The notes: generated by a model not told the origin, from the sequence alone. A stretch of 64,000 nucleotides of DNA from JASGIT01 sp047601665 (GCA_047601665.1 JASGIT010000001.1:496001-560000); one strand, 5' to 3'. Positions 32,785 through 40,990 are shown, numbered from the stretch's first letter. Translations and numbers: made by a program.

Positions 32785-34680
32785 TTACGGGATTTCCCTT
32801 GTCAGGAAACGCTCGCGGATGGAGCGCTCGATGCCCTCGGCGTCCAGCCCTTGCAGGGCCAGCAGCTTGGCCGGGTCGCCGTGCTCAATGAACCGGTCGG
32901 GCAGGCCCAGCTGCAGCACGGGCTGGACGATGCCGGCGGCTTGCAGCGCCTCCATCACCGCGCTGCCCGCGCCGCCCTGGATGCAGCCTTCCTCGACGGT
33001 GACCAGCGCGTCGTGGCTGGCGGCGAGCCGCAGCAGCAGTTCCGTATCCAGCGGCTTGGCCCAGCGCATGTTGGCGACGGTGGCATTCAGCGCCTCGCCG
33101 GCCTGCAATGCGGGGTAGAGCAGCGTGCCGAAGGCGAGGATGGCGATGCGCGGGCCTTCACCGTCCTGGCGCTCGCGGCGGATTTCGCCCTTGCCGAAGG
33201 GCAGGCCTTCCAGGCTGGCCAGCGGGGCCACGCCCGCGCCGCTGCCGCGCGGGTAGCGCACGGCCACGGGGTGGTTCTGCTCGTAGGCGGTGGTGAGCAG
33301 CTGGCGGCATTCGCGCTCGTCGGCGGGGCAGGCCAGACTCATGTTGGGAATGCAGCGCACGTAGGCGATGTCGTAGTTGCCCGCGTGCGTGGCGCCATCG
33401 GCGCCGACCAGCCCGGCGCGGTCGAGCGCGAAGACCACGGGCAGGTTCTGCAGCGCCACGTCGTGAATCAGCTGGTCGTAGGCGCGCTGCAGAAAGGTGG
33501 AGTAGATGGCGACCACGGGCTTGACGCCCTCGCAGGCCATGCCCGCCGCGAAGGTGACGGCGTGCTGCTCGGCGATGCCCACGTCGTGGTAGCGGCCCGG
33601 GAAGCGCTTGTGGAATTCGACCATGCCCGAGCCCTCGCGCATGGCGGGGGTGATGCCGACGAGGCGCGGGTCTTTCTCGGCCATGTCGCACAGCCATTGG
33701 CCGAAGACCTGGGTGAAGGTCTGCTTCGGCGGCGTGGCGGGCTTGACCAGGCCCACGCTGGGGTCGAACTTGCCGGGGCCGTGGTAGGCCACGGGGTCGG
33801 CCTCGGCGAGCTTGTAGCCCTGGCCCTTCTTGGTGACCACGTGCAGGAACTGCGGGCCCTTCAGGCCCTTGATGTTCTCCAGCGTGGGGATGAGCGAGTC
33901 GAGGTCGTGCCCGTCGATGGGGCCGATGTAGTTGAAGCCAAATTTCTCGAACAGCGTGGCGGGCACGACCATGCCCTTGGCCTGCTCTTCGAGCCGCTTG
34001 GCGAGTTCGCGCAGCGGCGGCACGTTCTTGAGCACGTTCTTGCCCACGTCGCGCGCCTTGGCGTAGAACTGGCCGCTCATGAGCTGCGCGAGGTAGCGGT
34101 TCAGCGCGCCCACGGGCGGGCTGATGCTCATGTCGTTGTCGTTGAGGATGACGAGCAGGTTCGCGTCGGCCACGCCCGCGTTGTTCAGCGCCTCGAAGGC
34201 CATGCCCGCGGTCATGGCGCCGTCGCCGATGATGGCGATGCTGTAGCGCGCCTCGCCGCGCTGCTTGGCGGCCAGCGCCATGCCCAGGGCGGCGGAGATG
34301 CTGGTGGACGAGTGCGCGGTGCCGAAGGTGTCGTATTCGCTCTCGGTGCGCAGCGGAAAGCCCGAGATGCCGCCCAGCTGGCGCAGGGTGGGCATACGGT
34401 CGCGCCGCCCGGTCAGGATTTTGTGCGGGTAGGTCTGGTGGCCCACGTCCCACACGAGGCGGTCGCGCGGGGTGTCGAACACGGCGTGCAGCGCCACGGT
34501 GAGCTCCACCGTGCCCAGGTTGGACGAGAGGTGGCCGCCGGTCTTGGAGACGCTTTCGAGCACGAAGGCGCGCAGCTCGGTGGCGAGTTGCTTGAGGTCC
34601 GCGCGCGGCAGGCGGCGCAGGTCCGCCGGGTCGTTCACGCGGGTGAGCAGGGGGTATTGGGTCGTGAGGGTCGTGGACAT
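32785..34680 (-). CDS. dxs: 1-deoxy-D-xylulose-5-phosphate synthase
   Basis: Predicted 631-residue thiamine-diphosphate enzyme condensing pyruvate and glyceraldehyde-3-phosphate, the first step of the MEP isoprenoid pathway. Landmarks: LSSNLGTVELTVALHAVFDT, WDVGHQTYPHKILTGRRDRM, IIGDGAMTAGMAFEALNNAG (GDG...N ThDP motif), YIGPIDGHD, FPGRYHDVGIAEQHAVTFAA and DRAGLVGADGATHAG. Full family length. It lies downstream of xseB and ispA on the same strand, the classic cluster, but a 68-nt gap with a repeat copy separates it from ispA. Confidence 0.97.
   Translation of the reverse strand: MSTTLTTQYPLLTRVNDPADLRRLPRADLKQLATELRAFVLESVSKTGGHLSSNLGTVELTVALHAVFDTPRDRLVWDVGHQTYPHKILTGRRDRMPTLRQLGGISGFPLRTESEYDTFGTAHSSTSISAALGMALAAKQRGEARYSIAIIGDGAMTAGMAFEALNNAGVADANLLVILNDNDMSISPPVGALNRYLAQLMSGQFYAKARDVGKNVLKNVPPLRELAKRLEEQAKGMVVPATLFEKFGFNYIGPIDGHDLDSLIPTLENIKGLKGPQFLHVVTKKGQGYKLAEADPVAYHGPGKFDPSVGLVKPATPPKQTFTQVFGQWLCDMAEKDPRLVGITPAMREGSGMVEFHKRFPGRYHDVGIAEQHAVTFAAGMACEGVKPVVAIYSTFLQRAYDQLIHDVALQNLPVVFALDRAGLVGADGATHAGNYDIAYVRCIPNMSLACPADERECRQLLTTAYEQNHPVAVRYPRGSGAGVAPLASLEGLPFGKGEIRRERQDGEGPRIAILAFGTLLYPALQAGEALNATVANMRWAKPLDTELLLRLAASHDALVTVEEGCIQGGAGSAVMEALQAAGIVQPVLQLGLPDRFIEHGDPAKLLALQGLDAEGIERSIRERFLTREIP
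32788..32799 (-). promoter_or_regulatory. motif AGGGAAATCCCG upstream of dctP
   Basis: Overlaps the dxs stop codon and lies 67 nt before the dctP start. A TAGAAT (-10-like) sits between it and the gene. Identical to the motif upstream of dctQ. Confidence 0.5.
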
Positions 34681-34692
34681 TTGCTATTTTTG

Positions 34693-34736
34693 TGATAGCT
34701 GCCAGCGCTTGTGGATAACGCGCCGGAGGCCATTTT
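34693..34736. repeat. palindromic repeat copy 7 (ispA-dxs gap)
   Basis: GATAGCTGCCAGCGCTT, loop, then a decayed right arm GCGCCGGAGGCCATTTT. It sits between the ispA stop and the dxs start, in the same transcription direction. Confidence 0.8.
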
Positions 34737-34748
34737 GACCATAAATCA

Positions 34749-35633
34749 TCAAGACGAGCGGTTGACCACCATATCAGCCAGCGCGCACAGCGCGCGGGTG
34801 TCGGGCAGGCCGCTGGTCGCCAGGGCTTGCAGGGCCTGGGCCAGCAGGTCGGCGGCATAGGCCTGCGCGCGCGGCAGGCCGAGCAGGGAGACGTAGGTGG
34901 GTTTGTCGTTGGCGGCGTCCTTGCCGGCGGTCTTGCCCAGGGTGGCGGAGTCCTGCGTCACGTCGAGGATGTCGTCCACCACCTGGAAGGCCAGGCCCAG
35001 GGCCGCGCCGTAGCGCTCCAGCGCCGGGTTGTCCACGCCGCCGCAGGCCGCGCCCATCATCACGCTGCCTTGCAGCAATGCGCCCGTTTTCAGGCGGTGC
35101 ATGTGGCGCAGTTCGTCTTCGGTCAGCGCCTGGCCGACGCTGGCCAGGTCTATGGCCTGGCCGCCCGCCATGCCCGCAGAACCGGCGGCGCGGGCCAGCT
35201 GGCGGCAGAGCTGGGCCTGCACGGTGGCGGGGATATGGCCTCCCTCGGGCACCAGCAGTTCGAACGCCAGCGCCTGCAGGGCATCGCCCGCCAGCAGGGC
35301 CTGCGCCTCGCCGAACTGCACGTGCACGGTGGGCTTGCCACGGCGCAGCACGTCGTTGTCCATACAGGGCATGTCGTCGTGTACCAGCGAGTAGGCGTGG
35401 ATGAGCTCCACCGCGCACGCGGCGCGCAGGGCCGCGTCGCCGTTGCCGCCCACGGCTTCGTTCGCGGCCAGCACCAGCAGCGGGCGCAGGCGCTTGCCGC
35501 CGCCCTGCACGGCGTAGCGCATGGCGTCGCCCAGGCCGGCGGGGGCGTGCTCGGGCACCCACTGCGCCAGCGCCGCTTCCACGCGGGCGAGGTGGCGGGC
35601 GCTCCAGGCGCCCAGGTCGAAGGCGGCGGTCAC
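34749..35633 (-). CDS. ispA: polyprenyl synthetase, farnesyl diphosphate synthase type
   Basis: Predicted 294-residue prenyltransferase that builds geranyl and farnesyl diphosphate. Both aspartate-rich motifs are present: LVHDDMPCMDND at residues about 87-98 (first DDxxxxD) and FQVVDDILDVTQD near 215-227 (second DDxxD). Also GGGKRLRPLLVLAA, GKPTVHVQFGEAQALLAGDA and TGALLQGSVMMGAACGG. GTG start overlapping the xseB stop (GTGA), showing translational coupling with xseB. Confidence 0.95.
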   Translation of the reverse strand: MTAAFDLGAWSARHLARVEAALAQWVPEHAPAGLGDAMRYAVQGGGKRLRPLLVLAANEAVGGNGDAALRAACAVELIHAYSLVHDDMPCMDNDVLRRGKPTVHVQFGEAQALLAGDALQALAFELLVPEGGHIPATVQAQLCRQLARAAGSAGMAGGQAIDLASVGQALTEDELRHMHRLKTGALLQGSVMMGAACGGVDNPALERYGAALGLAFQVVDDILDVTQDSATLGKTAGKDAANDKPTYVSLLGLPRAQAYAADLLAQALQALATSGLPDTRALCALADMVVNRSS

Positions 35634-35857
35634 TCTTGCGTCCACGGTTGCAGCACTCCCTCGTCCAGCACCTTGATCTGGTCTTGCACGGCGGCCAGCT
35701 TGTCGCGGCAGAATGCGAGCAGCGCGGCGGCGCGCTGGTAGCCCGCGAGCATGTCGGCCAGCGGCATCTGGCCCGATTCGATGCGGGCCACAAGCTGCTC
35801 CAGTTCCTCCAGCGCGGCTTCGTAGCTGGCGGGGGTGTTGGCGGATGGCTTGGGCAT
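35630..35857 (-). CDS. xseB: exodeoxyribonuclease VII small subunit
   Basis: Predicted 75-residue, mostly helical protein. YEAALEELEQLVARIESGQM, PLADMLAGYQRAAALLAFCR and DKLAAVQDQIKVLDEG are the hallmark of XseB, which coats the coiled coil of XseA in the single-strand exonuclease. Normal length. It is the first gene of the xseB-ispA unit; xseA is not nearby, which is usual. Confidence 0.95.
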   Translation of the reverse strand: MPKPSANTPASYEAALEELEQLVARIESGQMPLADMLAGYQRAAALLAFCRDKLAAVQDQIKVLDEGVLQPWTQE

Positions 35858-35980
35858 GAAAGGGGCGGCGAGTCAAAACGGCGCATTTTAGGCGCAGGGG
35901 TCGGCGCCGCCAGTTGCCGCTATTCACGGTGCCGGGGTACGGGAATAACCCCACCGGCTACAATCCCATTCCCTTCTCAA

Positions 35981-36007
35981 GCCGGCCCCGGGCCGGTTTT
36001 GCTTTTT
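35981..36007 (+). terminator. terminator-like hairpin in the leader of the Rieske oxygenase gene
   Basis: GCCGGCCC ... GGGCCGG followed by TTTTGCTTTTTT on the plus strand. It lies between a TACAAT box (35959-35964) and the start codon at 36066, so it could attenuate the gene or end a short leader RNA. Confidence 0.6.
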
Positions 36008-36065
36008 TATCCACCCCGTGCGCACGCGCACCCTCCCTGTGGGGAGTCTTTAGGTCAGGTCACCC

Positions 36066-37202
36066 ATGTCTGATTTAAGTCTTCAACTGCAGCAGGCCGC
36101 AAGCCAACTACCAGTTTCCAGTTACTTCGACGAGGCGCTGTTCCGGCGCGAGCTGGAGACCATCTTCCAGCGCGGGCCCCGCTATGTGGGGCATCAACTC
36201 GCCGTGCCGAATCCCGGCGACTATTACGCACTGCCCCAGGAGGGCGAGGGCCGCGCCCTGGTGCGCAACGCGCAGGGCGGGGTGGAACTCGTCTCGAACG
36301 TGTGCCGCCACCGCCAGGCCGTGATGCTCAAGGGCCGTGGCTCGCTGCAGGGCCAGGGCAAGGGCCATGCGGGCGGCAACATCGTCTGCCCGCTGCACCG
36401 CTGGACGTACAGCCCCGCGGGCGAGCTGCTGGGCGCGCCGCACTTCGCGCACGACCCGTGCCTGAACCTGAACAACTACAAGTTGCAGGAGTGGAACGGC
36501 CTCCTCTTCGAGGCCAACGGGCGCGACGTGGCCGCCGACCTGGCCGGCATGGGCCCGCGCGGGCTGCTGTCGTTCGACGGCTATGCGCTGGACCGCGTGG
36601 AGCTGCACGAGTGCGACTACAACTGGAAGACCTTCATCGAGGTCTACCTGGAGGACTACCACGTCGGCCCGTTCCACCCGGGCCTGGGCAACTTCGTGAC
36701 CTGCGACGACCTGCGCTGGGAGTTCCAGAAGGAATACTCGGTGCAGACCGTGGGCGTTGCGTCCACCTTCGGCAAGCCCGGTTCGGGCGCGTACCAGAAA
36801 TGGCATGAAGCCCTGCTGAACTACCGCGAGGGCAAGATGCCCGAGCGCGGCGCGATCTGGCTGACCTACTACCCGCACATCATGGTGGAGTGGTATCCGC
36901 ACGTGCTCACCGTGTCCACGCTGCACCCCGTCAGCCCGAGCAAGACGCTGAACATGGTGGAGTTCTACTACCCCGAGGAGATTTGGGCCTTCGAGCGCGA
37001 GTTCGTCGAGGCGCAGCAGGCGGCGTACATGGAAACCTGCATCGAGGACGACGAGATCGCCGAGCGCATGGACGCGGGCCGCAAGGCCCTGTTCGAGCGC
37101 GGCGACAACGAGGTCGGCCCCTACCAGAGCCCGATGGAGGACGGGATGCAGCACTTCCACGAGTGGTACCGCCAAAAGATGGGGATGAAGCAGGCGGCCT
37201 GA
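36066..37202 (+). CDS. Rieske non-heme iron oxygenase, alpha subunit
   Basis: Predicted 378-residue cytosolic oxygenase. The Rieske [2Fe-2S] ligands are CRH (about residues 79-81) and CPLH (about 107-110); the spacer is 25 residues, longer than the usual 15-17, because of a Gly/Gln-rich insert (GSLQGQGKGHAGG). The mononuclear iron site is YLEDYHVGPFHPGL near 195-208, with a later Asp/Glu ligand in the C-terminal helix region. It belongs with ring-hydroxylating and quaternary-amine (CntA-like, choline monooxygenase-like) enzymes; the substrate is unknown. No reductase or small-subunit gene is adjacent. ATG at the conserved N terminus. Confidence 0.88.
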   Translation: MSDLSLQLQQAASQLPVSSYFDEALFRRELETIFQRGPRYVGHQLAVPNPGDYYALPQEGEGRALVRNAQGGVELVSNVCRHRQAVMLKGRGSLQGQGKGHAGGNIVCPLHRWTYSPAGELLGAPHFAHDPCLNLNNYKLQEWNGLLFEANGRDVAADLAGMGPRGLLSFDGYALDRVELHECDYNWKTFIEVYLEDYHVGPFHPGLGNFVTCDDLRWEFQKEYSVQTVGVASTFGKPGSGAYQKWHEALLNYREGKMPERGAIWLTYYPHIMVEWYPHVLTVSTLHPVSPSKTLNMVEFYYPEEIWAFEREFVEAQQAAYMETCIEDDEIAERMDAGRKALFERGDNEVGPYQSPMEDGMQHFHEWYRQKMGMKQAA

Positions 37203-37222
37203 CGCTGGCACGCCTCCATGGA

Positions 37223-37253
37223 AAGCCGCGTCCCGCAAGGCACGCGGTTTTTT
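37223..37253 (+). terminator. intrinsic terminator after the Rieske oxygenase gene
   Basis: CCGCGT, ten-base loop, ACGCGG, then TTTTTT, about 20 nt after the stop codon. Confidence 0.75.
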
Positions 37254-37305
37254 ACGCCTCCCCATCCGATGACAATAGGCACACCATCATGGCTAAGATG
37301 GCGCC

Positions 37306-37572
37306 ATGAAGCCCTTTCGCTGGAGTGCAGAAAAGAACGCAACGCTCACCTCCGAGCGGGGGATTTCATTCGAGCGCATCGTCGTCGCCATGGAATCCGG
37401 CGGCCTGCTGGACGTTCTGGCCCATCCGAATCCAGAGCGGTATCCCCGGCAGCGCATCCTCGTCGTTGCCTGCGACGGCTATGCCTATCTGGTGCCCTTC
37501 GTGGAAGAAGAAGACTATTTCTTCCTCAAGACCATCATCCCCAGCCGCAAGGCGGCGCGGGACTATTTGTGA
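37306..37572 (+). CDS. BrnT-like toxin of a toxin-antitoxin pair
   Basis: Predicted 88-residue protein resembling the RelE-fold BrnT ribonuclease toxins: FRWSAEKNATLTSERGISFE at the start (BrnT usually 'WD..KN..N..KHGvsFe'), a central YPRQRILVVACDGYAYLVPF and the closing TIIPSRKAARDYL (BrnT usually 'RIISARkAtr.E...Y'). The usual first motif is partly changed, so identification is by overall pattern. A second small gene with a C-terminal DNA-binding-like segment follows 14 nt downstream, the BrnT-BrnA order. ATG directly after a strong terminator, so the pair has its own promoter. Confidence 0.65.
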   Translation: MKPFRWSAEKNATLTSERGISFERIVVAMESGGLLDVLAHPNPERYPRQRILVVACDGYAYLVPFVEEEDYFFLKTIIPSRKAARDYL

Positions 37573-37586
37573 AGCGAGGTGATGCC

Positions 37587-37907
37587 ATGTCCCCATCCGA
37601 CGCCTATGAAGACGAGATCCTGAACGCCTTCGAGCACGGCCATTTGCCCTCCGTGGCCACCAAAACCGAGCTGGCCCGGCTCAAAGCCGCCGCGCGCGCC
37701 ACGGCCATCAAGGATCGCCGGGTCAACATCCGCCTGTCCTCCGGCGACCTCAGCGACATCCAGGTGAAGGCCCTGGAAGAAGGCGTGCCGTACCAGACGC
37801 TCATCGCCAGCGTCCTGCACAAATACGTCACAGGCCGCCTGACCGAGCGACCCCACCCCGCCGCTGGCGCCTCCAGCGAACCCGGAGCCAAGCGCCGCGC
37901 GGCCTAG
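37587..37907 (+). CDS. BrnA/CopG-like antitoxin
   Basis: Predicted 106-residue protein. After an acidic N-terminal part (AYEDEILNAFEHGHLPSV) the segment RVNIRLSSGDLSDIQVKALE, EGVPYQTLIASVLHKYVTGR has the beta-helix-helix pattern of ribbon-helix-helix (CopG/BrnA) antitoxins, in which the strand binds DNA and the helices dimerise. The tail is Ala/Pro-rich. AGCGAGGTG lies upstream of the ATG. Pairing with the toxin-like gene 14 nt upstream supports the assignment; autoregulation is expected from the family. Confidence 0.7.
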   Translation: MSPSDAYEDEILNAFEHGHLPSVATKTELARLKAAARATAIKDRRVNIRLSSGDLSDIQVKALEEGVPYQTLIASVLHKYVTGRLTERPHPAAGASSEPGAKRRAA

Positions 37908-37930
37908 CGCCTGCCAACGCTACCATTACA

Positions 37931-37966
37931 ATAGCTGCCAGCGCTTGATACATAAGCGCTGGCAGT
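37931..37966. repeat. palindromic repeat copy 8
   Basis: ATAGCTGCCAGCGCTT, six-base loop, TAAGCGCTGGCAG: near-perfect hairpin between the antitoxin stop and the EamA gene. Confidence 0.9.
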
Positions 37967-37989
37967 CGTTTCAATACCCCAAACTCCCC

Positions 37990-38880
37990 ATGCAAGCCCT
38001 CTGGATGGTCCTGGCCGCGTTCCTCTTCGCCTCGATGGGCGTGTGCGTGAAGGCGGGCTCGGCCTACTTCAACGCGGCGGAGCTGGTGTGCTACCGCGGC
38101 ATCGTCAGCATGGCCATCCTGTGGGCGCTGGCGCGCTCGCAGGGCGTGACACTGGCCACGCGCTACCCCGGGATGCACGCCTGGCGCAGCTTCGTGGGCG
38201 TGGTGGCGCTGGGCACCTGGTTCTATTCCATCGGCCACCTGCCGCTGGCCACCGCCATGACGCTCAACTACATGAGCAGCCTGTGGGTGGCCGCCTTTCT
38301 CGTGGGCGGCGCGCTGCTGGCGTGGAAGCCCTCTGTCTCGCCGCGCCCGCCCATCCAGGCCCCGCTGGTGCTCACCGTGCTGGCCGGCTTCGTGGGCGTG
38401 GTGATGATGCTGCGCCCCAGCCTGGGCGGCGAGACCACGGGCTTCGCGAGCCTGATCGGGCTGATGTCGGGCGTGGCCGCCGCGTTCGCCTACATGCAGG
38501 TGATGGCCCTGTCGCGCCTGGCCGAGCCCGAGACGCGCACGGTGTTCTACTTCGCCGTGGGCTCCACGGTGGCGGGCGGCGCGGCCATGACGGTAGCGGG
38601 CACCTCGCCCTGGCCGGGCTGGCCCGCGCTGTGGCTGCTGCCCATCGGCGTGCTGGCGGCCCTGGGGCAGCTGTGCATGACGCGCGCCTACTCCCGCGCG
38701 CGCACGCCGCGCGGCACGCTGGTGGTGGCCAGCCTGCAGTACTCGGGCATCGTGTTCGCGGGGCTGTACGGGCTGGTGCTGTTCGGCGAGTCGATTCCGA
38801 CGGTGGGCTGGCTGGGCATGGCGCTCATCATCACCAGCGGCGTGGCAGCCACCATCCTGCGCGCGCGTGGAGCGCAGTAA
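37990..38880 (+). CDS. EamA-type (DMT superfamily) transporter
   Basis: Predicted 296-residue inner-membrane protein with about ten helices in two EamA repeats (MQALWMVLAAFLFASMGVCV, LPLATAMTLNYMSSLWVAAF for the first; FYFAVGSTVAGGAAMTVAG, TPRGTLVVASLQYSGIVFAG for the second). Family members export amino acids and metabolites; the substrate is unknown. The ATG at 37990 starts the first helix; an in-frame start at 37945 would begin inside the repeat and was rejected. Confidence 0.9.
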   Translation: MQALWMVLAAFLFASMGVCVKAGSAYFNAAELVCYRGIVSMAILWALARSQGVTLATRYPGMHAWRSFVGVVALGTWFYSIGHLPLATAMTLNYMSSLWVAAFLVGGALLAWKPSVSPRPPIQAPLVLTVLAGFVGVVMMLRPSLGGETTGFASLIGLMSGVAAAFAYMQVMALSRLAEPETRTVFYFAVGSTVAGGAAMTVAGTSPWPGWPALWLLPIGVLAALGQLCMTRAYSRARTPRGTLVVASLQYSGIVFAGLYGLVLFGESIPTVGWLGMALIITSGVAATILRARGAQ

Positions 38881-38885
38881 AGAAC

Positions 38886-38991
38886 ACCCCCCTGAGCCGC
38901 TGCGCGGCTTCCCCCCGCTCTCGGCTTCGCCGGGCAGGGGGACGCAACCCTCGCTGCGGGGCGGCCCTTGCTCGGTTGCCCTGGCCTGAGC
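38886..38991. repeat. GC-rich dispersed intergenic element
   Basis: A 100 nt stretch beginning ACACCCCCCTGAGCCGCTGC and containing CGCTGCGGGGCGGCCCTTGC. It has short internal inverted repeats (GCCGCTGCGCGGC) and no coding potential. Elements of this type are scattered between genes in Comamonadaceae (recalled, not searched). Confidence 0.5.
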
Positions 38992-39040
38992 AGCGCCAGT
39001 TTCAAGCGTTGCGGGCGGTACGCAACGCATAAGATGAGGA

Positions 39041-39895
39041 ATGACCTCCACCACCCTCCTCACCGCCCCCGAACTCCAGACCTTGCAAGCCAGCGGCGCG
39101 CCGCTGATGGTGTTCGACTGCAGCTTCGACCTGATGCGGCCCGACGCGGGCCCGCGGCAATTCCTCGAAGCCCACATCCCCGGCGCGGTGTACGCGCACC
39201 TCGACCGTGACCTGAGCGCCAAGAGCGGCCCCGCCGCCTCGGGCGGCCGCCACCCGCTGCCCACGCGCGAGCGCTTCGCGGCCTGGCTGGCCAGCGTGGG
39301 CTTCACCAACGCCATGCAGGCCGTGGTGTACGACCGCAACGGCGCGAACTACTGCGGGCGGCTGTGGTGGATGCTGAAGTGGGCGGGCCACGACGCCGTG
39401 GCCGTGCTGGATGGCGGCCTGCAGGCATGGCAGGCGGCGGGGCTGCCCGTCGAGCAAGGCGAAGCGCCTGCCCGTGCGCCCTCCATCTTCACGCTGCACG
39501 CGCCTCTGCGCAGATTGGTCAGCGCTGGCGAGGTGCTGGCCGCCCTGGGCACGGACCAGACCGTGCTCGACGCCCGCGCCGCGCCGCGCTACCGGGGCGA
39601 GGTGGAGCCGCTGGACCCGGTGGCGGGCCACATTCCGGGCGCGCTGAACCGCCCGTTCACCGACAACATCGCCGCCGATGGCCGCTTCAAGCCCGCCGCG
39701 CTGCTGCGCGCCGAGTTCCAGGCGCTGCTCGCGGGGCGCGCAAGCCACACCGTGGTGCACCAGTGCGGCAGCGGCGTGAGCGCGATTCCCAACCTGCTGG
39801 CCATGGACGTGGCGGGCCTGCCTGACAGCGCGCTGTTCGCCGGCAGCTGGAGCGAGTGGTGCAGCGACCCGGCACGCCCTACGGAAAAGGGCTGA
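39041..39895 (+). CDS. sseA: 3-mercaptopyruvate/thiosulfate sulfurtransferase (tandem rhodanese)
   Basis: Predicted 284-residue protein with two rhodanese domains. The N-terminal, inactive one has FDCSFDLMRPDAGPRQFLEA and HIPGAVYAHLDRDLS; the C-terminal one has DARAAPRYRGEVEPLDPVAG, HIPGALNRPF and the active-site loop HQCGSGVSA with the persulfide Cys at residue 242. CGSGV(S/T)A is the mercaptopyruvate sulfurtransferase pattern (thiosulfate enzymes carry CRKG). It transfers sulfur to cyanide, thiols or proteins. ATG start after a weak ribosome site (GATGAGGA). Confidence 0.93.
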   Translation: MTSTTLLTAPELQTLQASGAPLMVFDCSFDLMRPDAGPRQFLEAHIPGAVYAHLDRDLSAKSGPAASGGRHPLPTRERFAAWLASVGFTNAMQAVVYDRNGANYCGRLWWMLKWAGHDAVAVLDGGLQAWQAAGLPVEQGEAPARAPSIFTLHAPLRRLVSAGEVLAALGTDQTVLDARAAPRYRGEVEPLDPVAGHIPGALNRPFTDNIAADGRFKPAALLRAEFQALLAGRASHTVVHQCGSGVSAIPNLLAMDVAGLPDSALFAGSWSEWCSDPARPTEKG

Positions 39896-40068
39896 AAGCC
39901 TGCGCCCTCTGTCAGCGAAATTCCTACAAACGGGGTACGGCGACGAGACACGACGCACCGCCAAACCCCGACTTCAATTGGGATTGGGCCGGTTTCACAA
40001 TCCATTTCACCGAATCGCACACAACCTCATCTCCCCGCCGCGCCGATTCGACTGAAAGGATGACCGCC

Positions 40069-40398
40069 ATGACCAACGAACAGATCCTCGCCGAGATTCG
40101 CGAAACCAATCTCACCTACCTGATGCTGGCCCAGACCCTGATTCGCCAGGACAAGGCCGAAGCCGTGTTCCGCCTCGGCATCAACGAAGAAGCCGCCGAC
40201 ATCCTCAGCAGCCTGTCCGCTGCGCAGGTGCTCAAGCTGGCCTCGCGCAACACGCTGCTGTGCAGCTTCCGCGTGGACGACAACCTCGTGTGGAGCCTGC
40301 TGACCAGCCACAACCTGCCCAAGCGCGCCAGCAACGAAGCCACCAACACCCTGCACGCCAACATCCTGATGGCGAGCCGCGTGTCCGAAGTGCTCTGA
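40069..40398 (+). CDS. flhD: flagellar master regulator subunit FlhD
   Basis: Predicted 109-residue helical protein: MTNEQILAEIRETNLTYLML, AQTLIRQDKAEAVFRLGINE, LASRNTLLCSFRVDDNLVWS. With FlhC it forms the D4C2 activator of class 2 flagellar promoters. The ATG at 40069 has AAAGGA 9 nt upstream; an ATG at 40060 is too close to that site. The Cys in TLLCSFRV is the conserved one in FlhD. flhC follows 16 nt downstream. The 170 nt upstream contains TTCAAT-N17-CACAAT as a weak promoter candidate. Confidence 0.95.
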   Translation: MTNEQILAEIRETNLTYLMLAQTLIRQDKAEAVFRLGINEEAADILSSLSAAQVLKLASRNTLLCSFRVDDNLVWSLLTSHNLPKRASNEATNTLHANILMASRVSEVL

Positions 40399-40414
40399 AC
40401 GCAGGAGGCCCGCC

Positions 40415-40966
40415 ATGTCGTCGTCCACAACCCCCGTCAAAAGCGTCCTCAACGAATCGAAGCAGATCGAACGCGCCGCCATGCTCATCCAGATGGGCGC
40501 GCGTATGCAGGTGCTCGAATCGGAAACCACGCTGTCCTACGAACGCCTGATCCGCCTGTACAAGGAGATCGCGGGCAAGTCGCCCTCCAAGGGCCAGCTG
40601 CCCTTCTCCACCGACTGGTTCCTGACCTGGCAGGAGAACGTGCACAGCTCGCTGTTCCTGAACATCTACGAGTACCTCTCCAAGGGCGTGGCGCTGGACG
40701 CGGTGGAGCAGCTGACCAAGGCCTACCGCCTGTACAACGAGCAGATCGACGCCGCCGGGCTGGAGCCGCTGCTGTCCTTCACGCGCGCCTGGCGCCTGGT
40801 CAAGTTCGTGGACGTCAACATGCTCACGCGCACCAAGTGCACGCAGTGCGGCGGCCACTACGTGACCGAGCCCTACGAGAACGCGCGCCACTACGTGTGC
40901 GGCCTGTGCAACCCGCCGGCACGCGCGGGCAAGAGCAAGAGCGCCGGGGCACTCACGCTGCATTGA
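40415..40966 (+). CDS. flhC: flagellar master regulator subunit FlhC
   Basis: Predicted 183-residue DNA-binding partner of FlhD. Typical segments: SKQIERAAMLIQMGARMQVL, SYERLIRLYKEIAGKSPSKG, LPFSTDWFLTWQENVHSSLF, and a zinc site with four cysteines, CTQC (about residues 137-140) and CGLC (about 157-160). AGGAGG lies 9 nt upstream of the ATG. In many Burkholderiales motAB follows flhDC; here the operon ends at a repeat-type hairpin and no motAB is present. Confidence 0.95.
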   Translation: MSSSTTPVKSVLNESKQIERAAMLIQMGARMQVLESETTLSYERLIRLYKEIAGKSPSKGQLPFSTDWFLTWQENVHSSLFLNIYEYLSKGVALDAVEQLTKAYRLYNEQIDAAGLEPLLSFTRAWRLVKFVDVNMLTRTKCTQCGGHYVTEPYENARHYVCGLCNPPARAGKSKSAGALTLH

Positions 40967-40990
40967 GAGATTTTTGAGGTTTTGAATAAA

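Noticed and set aside
39520..39540. Possible further repeat copy in sseA (TCAGCGCTGGCGAGG)
   Set aside because: Only one half-core is present, with no second arm; likely chance.
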